From Delphinus delphis (Eukaryota; Chordata; Mammalia; Artiodactyla; Delphinidae), in the NCBI RefSeq assembly GCF_949987515.2, contig NC_082702.1, positions 49,755,600 through 49,819,599 on the forward strand: a DNA stretch of 64,000 bases, read 5' to 3'. The notes below the pieces were generated by a model, which saw only the letters and a program-made list of their open reading frames with translations, searched no databases and had not been told where the DNA came from. The position numbers were made by a program, and so were the translations under genes. Within the stretch, counting starts at the first letter, position 1. Every line of letters begins with the position of its first letter. Positions 59,421 to 64,000 of the stretch are shown one piece after another.

Positions 59421-60529
59421 CAAAAATGGAAACACATTGTTCCATTTGGTGAACTGAACTTTGCTTTGAAGGTGCCAATTCTCAGCCATTCAAAGTGGTT
59501 GAATTGGTACCTCCTTGGGTGGTGTGGAGATTATACGTATGTGAATCTTGGGAAAGAAATTTTAAAGTCATCCTGTATAATAGTTATTTCAGGCACATAG
59601 CATACAACTGCCCTTCTAACCTGGTGTGGGCTTGGGTCACATGACCAAGCTGTTCTTTGACCCACACAGCCATGGACACAGCAAACCCGTGATGTTAGGG
59701 TTAACATTTGGCGACTCTCAGAGAACTCTTGAGTTGTGTAAGTCTCGGAAAAAAAGCATTTCAGCATCTGTGGTTCAGAATTCTACTTCCCAGCTTGGCC
59801 GATGAATCCAGCTCGGTTTTCCTCCTGGTACCAATAACCACCCTCACTGTCATGTCGGAATTCTCCTCTCACCTGTAATTGACCTGTTGGGAAGTGGTGC
59901 TTAAACCACACTGAAGTCGCATTTTAATAACTTGGAAACCGTCTGTTTTCTTCCCCCCAGTAAATTGTTGAGAAGCTACTTCTTGTCAGCCGAAACACTT
60001 GAATATCCGTTTGAAATAAATCACCAGCGCTCCACTGTGGCAGCCTGCTGAAAATCCACTTGTCACTGCACTGTGTGTTTAATATTGTGAGCCATTCTTT
60101 TTCTTCATTTTGTGAGAAAATCCCCAATATCTTGTCATCCCCCCAAATATAAATGGATCCTCTCGATCAGTGGCAAAGTTCTTCAGTCTGCCTTCTACGC
60201 TTCATATGCCATTATAGTTCAGTCACTGAGCCATAGTCAGACAGGTATTTGAGCCGACATTAGGCAATAGTTGATAACCAGAAACAGAACGAAGAAAAAG
60301 GTTGTCTCAGAAGTACAAGTAACGGGTAAGTCAACCACTGATAGAAGTTTGGGAAATGGATCTTGGTGGAATGTCTCCCACTAAAAGGAGAGCAGTGCCT
60401 CGATTTCTCATGTAAGATCAGCAAACTCCCAAGAGACTGTCACCATGGTTCCCAGCTTGGCTGTGCGTGGAATCAGTTGGAATCCAGTAATCCATTGCGT
60501 ATAGGTAAAAGCATTTAACCAATGTTGAA

Positions 60530-60690
60530 TTCTCGGATGCTAGGTCCCTTCTAATTTTATTGTTGCTATTATAAGCACTATGAAAATGGCCTGCACATAT
60601 CTCTTTTTGGCTCTCTAATTTTCTTAGGATCAATTCTTAGAAGAGCAGTTGCGGCGTGGAAGCATATGAGTATCTCTTTCTACTTCTGAT
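60530..60690 (-). mobile_element. L1ME-like fragment, antisense
   Basis: ATTTTATTGTTGCTATTATA, GCCTGCACATATCTCTTTTT and CTTAGGATCAATTCTTAGAA follow the reverse strand of L1ME 3' ends. Short. Confidence 0.6.
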
Positions 60691-61659
60691 CTGTGAAAGC
60701 AGATTACTCTCCAGGAAAGTTACGTGTAATTCTCATCTCTTCATCAAACACTAGGCAGTGCCGTTTAGATCTGAAGTATTTGTAAAAGTGGCGTTTAATT
60801 ACAGTCAGATGTTTAGTACTGAAGACAAGGTTTCTCTCGATTAGGGAAGTTCTTTTTTCAGTTGCTTTGTCATGTCATCTGAGCCCATTGCAGTCATGGA
60901 GAGGAGAGACCACTTCTCAGTGGGGACAGAAGGAGACACCTTAGGTGTCCTTCACTGGTGCAGAGGCGTGGGGTTGCTCCGTGGAGCTGAGCAGTGGGTC
61001 AGGGGGACTGGGCACTGGACCAGGAGTCAGGAAGGACCAGCTGTTGTCCAGCTCTCTCACTCACCATTGTGTCCTGGTCGTTCTTTGTCTTGGATGGTGA
61101 TGCCCTAGGCTCCTCCTCGGGTCTTTCCAGTAGTAGAAGCACAGTTCCATCAGGCGGCTCTGCTAATTTTTCCAGAACTTCCTCTGACTCAGCTGTGCTC
61201 TGAAGCAGGACTTGCCTCTCTATCAGGGGGAAGGCTTCACATGTTAATTGTAGAGAAGAGCTTGCTGTGACCTTTAAAGACCCAGGCACCAAAGTAGATT
61301 TCAGTCCCAGGCTCCTCAGTCCTGTTTGACCTTCAGGTGTCTTGGACCAGGCAGTTCGTCTTTTTCTCTCATCCTGTGGGCAGGTTTTCCAAGCTGAGTG
61401 GAGTTTTGCATCAGGTCCACTTCTGATTTATTTGCAGCTCGTCCCCTTCCGCCCCATCGGAAGCGGGGCTTTGCCGTTCAGTTCCCGCTGTGGCTTCCCG
61501 TCCTGCGTTTCTCATTGTGCGTGTCTTCTTGGGGGTGGTTTTTGATGCAATCACTTTGGCCTTAATTCTATTTTGTTTTAAAAGGTTTAACTGCCTTTAT
61601 GATTTTTCAAACAGATGTTAAACCTACTTATATTGCTGTTATTTGGATATTTATTTTGG

Positions 61660-61960
61660 CATTATGAATAAATGTTATTTTATACAAGTTCCGTGACCAC
61701 AAAGATAGTACATGCCCATTGTAGAACGTTTGAAAAAATATGGACAAGAGTAATTGTGAACATGAAAACTGTCCATTTTCCTGGCCCTCCCTTAATTTGT
61801 CTTTATTTCTTGGAATTTTTTCTGGGGTCATTTTCCAAATACACATAAGAAAGAAAAGAGTTATAATGGACCTTCCCATACCTTTTACCCATCTTCTGTA
61901 AATATCTACATATGGTCAGTTTTGTTCAATCTTCAGCCCCTCTCTTGCTCGATTATTTTA
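61660..61960 (-). mobile_element. L1M fragment, antisense, left of SINE
   Basis: CATGCCCATTGTAGAACG, TTGAAAAAATATGGAC, GGACCTTCCCATACCTTTTA and TGTTCAATCTTCAGCCC suggest an old L1M on the reverse strand. The SINE at 61961 interrupts it. It appears to continue to about 62430 (CTACCCCTCTATTATCACC). Confidence 0.55.
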
Positions 61961-62309
61961 TTTTTATAAATTTATTTTATTTTTGGCTGCATTGGGTCTT
62001 CATTGCTGTGCGCGGGCGTTCTCTAGTTGTGGTGAGTGGGGGCTGCTCTTCCTTGCGGTGTGCGTGCTTCTCATTGCAGTGGCTTCTCTTGTTGCGGAGC
62101 ATGGGCTCTAGGCACGCGGGCTTCGGTAGTTGCGGCGTATGGGCTTGGTAGTTGTGGCTCGTGGGCTCTAGAGCGCAGGCTCAGTAGTTGTCGCGCACTG
62201 GCTTAGTTGCTCTGCGGTATGTGGAATCTTCCCGGACCAGGGCTTGAATCCGTGTCCCCTGCATTGGCAGGCGGATTCTTAACCACTGCGCCACCGGGGA
62301 AGCCCGCTA
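61961..62309 (-). mobile_element. CHR SINE, long form, antisense, inside an old L1
   Basis: A T-rich start and TTTTGGCTGCATTGGGTC lead into repeated GTAGTTGTGG units, ending in the inverted tRNA head CCACCGGGGAAGCCC. The 10-bp duplication GATTATTTTA occurs at 61951-61960 and 62310-62319. Flanking sequence on both sides resembles the same antisense L1M fragment, so the SINE split it. Confidence 0.95.
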
Positions 62310-63009
62310 GATTATTTTAAAGCACATCTAAGACAACATAAATATTCATCCATGAATACGCTATGACTACCCCTCTATTATCACCACTGTTTGTATCTTA
62401 GAATATCACCTTCTGATTTTTTACTTTTAATAGAATGATAGGCCTTCTGTAGAAAAGACATTAAATATGTATGTGTATAAAGATATATTTCAAATATTTT
62501 TGAAAAAAATGTTTCTAATACATTTTTCCCCAAGGTTTTCCACAGTCATTTAGTGGAGATTGTAAATTAGAAAAATAATACGATAAGGTCAGAGAAAATA
62601 TAGTGAATAATATGTCAAGGAAAGAAACAGATTTTTAAAAATTTCAACCTAATCTTTGAAACAGTGGCTAAAATTTGGATGTTGAGAAATGAATTCAACT
62701 TGACACGATAAAGTTCTAATAATAGGCTGAAATAATGTCACAGACTAAAATCACGTACCTTTGTGTAACCTATCAATTGTCTAAAAAAGGAAATGCAACC
62801 TTACTTTCTCTGAACTGACTCTATCTTGCTTGAGTCCCAGTTTCCATTCGTGGTGGAAGCATGGGGAAAAGTGAACAGGGACTGGAGAGCTGTCAGCCAC
62901 AGCTGCCCGGCAGGGGAGGGGGGCGGGGGTGTGTGGGTGAGATGGTGACCACTTAAGTCATTGTGAGAATGTACAGCAGGCTTCTCAGAGCCCAGGAAGT
63001 TAGTTTTAT

Positions 63010-63450
63010 TTTTAGTTGAGATTTAATGTACGTACTTGAAAATTCACCACCTTGAAGTATACAGTCTGATGGTTTTTAGTTGTGTTCACATCTAGAAAGA
63101 AACCCCATCCCCGTGCTGGTTAGCGGTCATTCCCCATCCTTCCACCCCCTCCAGCCCTAGGCAAGCACTCATCTTTCTCTCTCTCCCAATCTGCCCATTC
63201 TGGACATTTCATATGGATGGAATCACACCATGTGTTGTCTTTTGTGAGCGGCTTCTTTCACTTAGTATGTTTTCAAGGTTCATGCACATTGTAGCATGAT
63301 CAGTTCTTCATTGCCTTTTATGGCTGAATAGTATTCCGTCATATGGATAGAGACCACATTTTGTTTATTCATTCATCAGTTGATGGACATGTGTGTTTTT
63401 TCCACTTTTTGGCACTGTAAATAATGCTGCCGTGAACATTATTCTCATTC
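63010..63450 (-). mobile_element. L1M 3' fragment, antisense
   Basis: A clear reverse-strand series: ACTTGAAAATTCACCACCTT, GAAACCCCATCCCCGTGC, CTGGACATTTCATATGGATG, GTTTTCAAGGTTCATGCAC, GGCTGAATAGTATTCCGTC and CAGTTGATGGACATGTG. It is less diverged than most L1 pieces here. Confidence 0.85.
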
Positions 63451-64000
63451 TGCCCTCTGGGAAGACATTGTGATACTTGGAGGCCAACGGTGTTGGAAGG
63501 TAGGCTGGTGGGGGCAGTGAAACATCTCTTTGGGAATCAGCATCCCTCCCAGGCTCAACACCAAGACCCTTTCTGAGCCCCTCTTGAATGAGTGTCCATT
63601 GGGACATGCCCAGTGGTCTTGTAATCACTAAGGAAGCAGGTCTCCTGGGGAGAAGTTTTCCAGTCCACACCTATCATAGCCAACAGGAGACCCAAGATGT
63701 TGATCCTTGTTTGGTTTAAGAAGAGGACATTAGCACAAAGTGACAGGCTGAATCCAACTTGGGCTCAATTATTTCGTAAAGCTCTTTGTTTATTTGACCT
63801 CCCGTGACCCAGAAAATAATTCTAACCAATCAGTGCCGACTCCCTTTGGCGCCAGGGTCCACTTGCTTTACAGATGATGACAGACGGGGCCACACGGCTA
63901 CCGCATCTGAATTCATCCTCAACTCCAGAGCCGCGTGCTGTTCTCCGGCAAGGTTGTATTTCTTCATTAGCTATTCCCAGGGCCCAGGGAGTCCCAGAGG

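Noticed and set aside
60999..61292. 97-residue minus-strand ORF rich in Glu and Pro
   Set aside because: Composition looks protein-like, but a diverged MIR-like stretch overlaps its end and no family is recognised. No splice context supports an exon.

Overview
This window looks like nuclear DNA from a cetacean (whale or dolphin). The best evidence is seven copies of the tRNA-Glu-derived CHR SINE family, which starts GGGCTTCCCTGGTGG and is shared by whales, hippos and ruminants. They occur in a short (~205 bp) form ending GTGAGAGGCCCGCGTACCGC and a longer (~310-350 bp) form. I saw no ruminant Bov-tA or BovB elements and no pig PRE1 elements. A 5'-truncated L1 of artiodactyl type and an artiodactyl-type mariner hairpin agree with this. 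The species call is an inference from the repeats.

I can support one gene. A single 89-bp exon at 49840-49928 on the + strand is exon 6 of WWOX, the WW-domain oxidoreductase. It has a good polypyrimidine tract and AG acceptor, a GTGAGT donor, and the same length and reading frame as human exon 6. So 1-49839 is the end of the very large WWOX intron 5 and 49929-64000 is the start of intron 6. No other exon, complete gene, tRNA, rRNA, CRISPR array or credible open reading frame was found. The many short ORFs are chance ORFs or repeat translations.

Layout: 1-9 kb holds old L1, L2, MIR and MER20 pieces in single-copy DNA. 9.6-11 kb holds an old L1, two CHR SINEs and a perfect 62-bp GT/TA/CA palindrome. 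11.6-13.5 kb is a T-rich tract of uncertain origin. 16-22 kb is dominated by antisense L1 fragments and a MaLR solo LTR split by a young L1. 23.8-24.3 kb is a second MaLR LTR. 28-31 kb holds antisense L1s and a SINE. 31.9 kb holds a 55-bp alternating purine-pyrimidine run. 34.7-35.8 kb holds two SINEs in opposite orientation and a hAT remnant. 36.4-37.1 kb is a CpG-rich patch with island-like statistics. 38.3-38.7 kb holds a polypyrimidine tract and (GT)27. 40 kb holds MER5A. 40.4-43.7 kb is mostly repeat-poor. 47.8 kb holds a SINE with a 12-bp target duplication. 49.8 kb is the exon. 51-64 kb holds MIR pieces, two hAT remnants, the mariner MITE, one SINE and antisense L1s.

I found no previously undescribed biological system. 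The most useful items to follow up are the CpG-rich intronic patch, the palindrome, the opposed SINE pair, the mariner hairpin and the two apparent residue changes in exon 6. Boundaries of old repeats are approximate, because they were set by eye from remembered family consensus sequences.
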